A DNA stretch of 7,239 nucleotides from Candidatus Latescibacterota bacterium (GTDB taxonomy: Bacteria; Krumholzibacteriota; Krumholzibacteriia; Krumholzibacteriales; WJIX01). Below the pieces are notes generated by a model. That model saw nothing but the letters and a program-made list of their open reading frames with translations. It was not told the origin of the DNA and searched no databases. A program made the translations under genes and the position numbers. The first letter of the stretch is position 1. The number at the start of each line of letters is the position of its first letter. Below are positions 6,836 to 7,239 of the stretch, one piece after another. The stretch spans positions 1 to 7,239 of the forward strand of contig JAUXHZ010000049.1 in the NCBI GenBank assembly GCA_030621255.1, written 5' to 3'.

Positions 6836-7239
6836 TTAATTGTTGGTTCTATTTTCTGTTTTTGACTTAATTCTTTTTAGATGATATCTAGCGGAGGACA
6901 TCGGATTTATTTTCAAAGATTCTTCTAAATAGTGAATTGCTTTTTCATGTTCCCCGAGTTTCTCCATTACAATACCCATAGTTAAATAAGTTCTAAAGTC
7001 AACCGCAGGATTTTGTAAAGCTCTCACAAGAAGTTTCCGCGCCTTTTCGTAGTTGCCGTTATCCATTTCAATTGCAGCTAGATTTGCATATCCCTCACAT
7101 CTGCTTGGAGCCAGCCTAATCGCCTTCAGAAATTCTGTCCTTGCTTCATCGATTTTATCCTCTCTACTAAATTCAACTCCTCTGTTGATTGTTGCAACGG
7201 CGAGATTATCTTTGAAATGTTCATTATCGGGATCAAGGG
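6836..7239 (-). CDS. TPR-repeat protein, C-terminal part (5' end outside window)
   Basis: The minus-strand frame is open from the right edge to the TAA at 6838-6836, giving at least 134 codons. The ATG at 7066 is internal: the frame continues upstream in good TPR sequence (LDPDNEHFKDNLAVATIN at the edge, then DEARTEFLKAIRLAP and GYANLAAIEMDNGNYEKA). About three TPR units are visible, the last being MGIVMEKLGEHEKAIHYLEE followed by SLKINP. A lysine/asparagine-rich tail closes the protein. TPR units form helical scaffolds that bind other proteins. No signal peptide, membrane segment or enzymatic domain lies in the visible part, so function and location are unknown. The final repeats resemble those at the end of the glycosyltransferase at 423-2309, so the missing N-terminal part could be a similar membrane domain, but a soluble TPR protein is equally possible. 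Confidence 0.82.
   Translation of the reverse strand, partial: LDPDNEHFKDNLAVATINRGVEFSREDKIDEARTEFLKAIRLAPSRCEGYANLAAIEMDNGNYEKARKLLVRALQNPAVDFRTYLTMGIVMEKLGEHEKAIHYLEESLKINPMSSARYHLKRIKSKTENRTNN

Overview
The window holds five protein-coding genes, two of them cut by the window edges, plus one regulatory region between divergent genes. No rRNA, tRNA, CRISPR array, insertion sequence or phage gene was seen. Base composition and codon use look even, so this reads as ordinary chromosomal sequence. The combination of a PorV/PorQ-like outer-membrane protein, a secreted Ig-repeat protein with a FlgD-like C-terminus, and a GT-C glycosyltransferase with a TPR tail suggests a Gram-negative (diderm) bacterium of the wider FCB group or a nearby uncultured lineage. 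This placement is inferred from protein families. The two best promoters look like ordinary sigma-70 sites rather than the Bacteroidetes TAnnTTTG type, so a lineage outside Bacteroidetes proper is more likely.

Layout. Positions 1-325 (+) encode the C-terminal 107 residues of a bleomycin-hydrolase-type cysteine aminopeptidase (PepC). After a 97-base gap, 423-2309 (+) encodes a multi-pass GT39/ArnT-like glycosyltransferase fused to a C-terminal TPR block. It converges, with 52 bases between, on a two-gene minus-strand operon. Its first gene (3306-4865) encodes a secreted protein with Ig-like repeats and a FlgD-like C-terminal domain. Its second gene (2362-3306) overlaps the first by one base and encodes a PorV/PorQ-like beta-barrel protein. 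A 296-base divergent intergenic region (4866-5161) follows; it holds a near-consensus promoter for the minus operon and a weaker one for the plus gene. Both flanking genes start with TTG behind clear Shine-Dalgarno sites. Positions 5162-6811 (+) encode a Na+/phosphate cotransporter with a PhoU-like tail. It converges, after 24 bases, on the C-terminal part of a TPR protein (6836-7239, minus) that enters from the right edge.

How they fit together. The minus operon is the only tight unit. A secreted Ig/FlgD-like protein made together with a PorV-like outer-membrane protein points to export or surface anchoring resembling type IX secretion, but no core secretion gene is present to confirm it. 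The glycosyltransferase probably modifies a periplasmic or surface target. The phosphate transporter and the aminopeptidase are housekeeping functions with no visible link to the rest. Nothing here clearly amounts to an undescribed system; the most useful leads are the operon pair, the glycosyltransferase-TPR fusion and the paired TTG starts.
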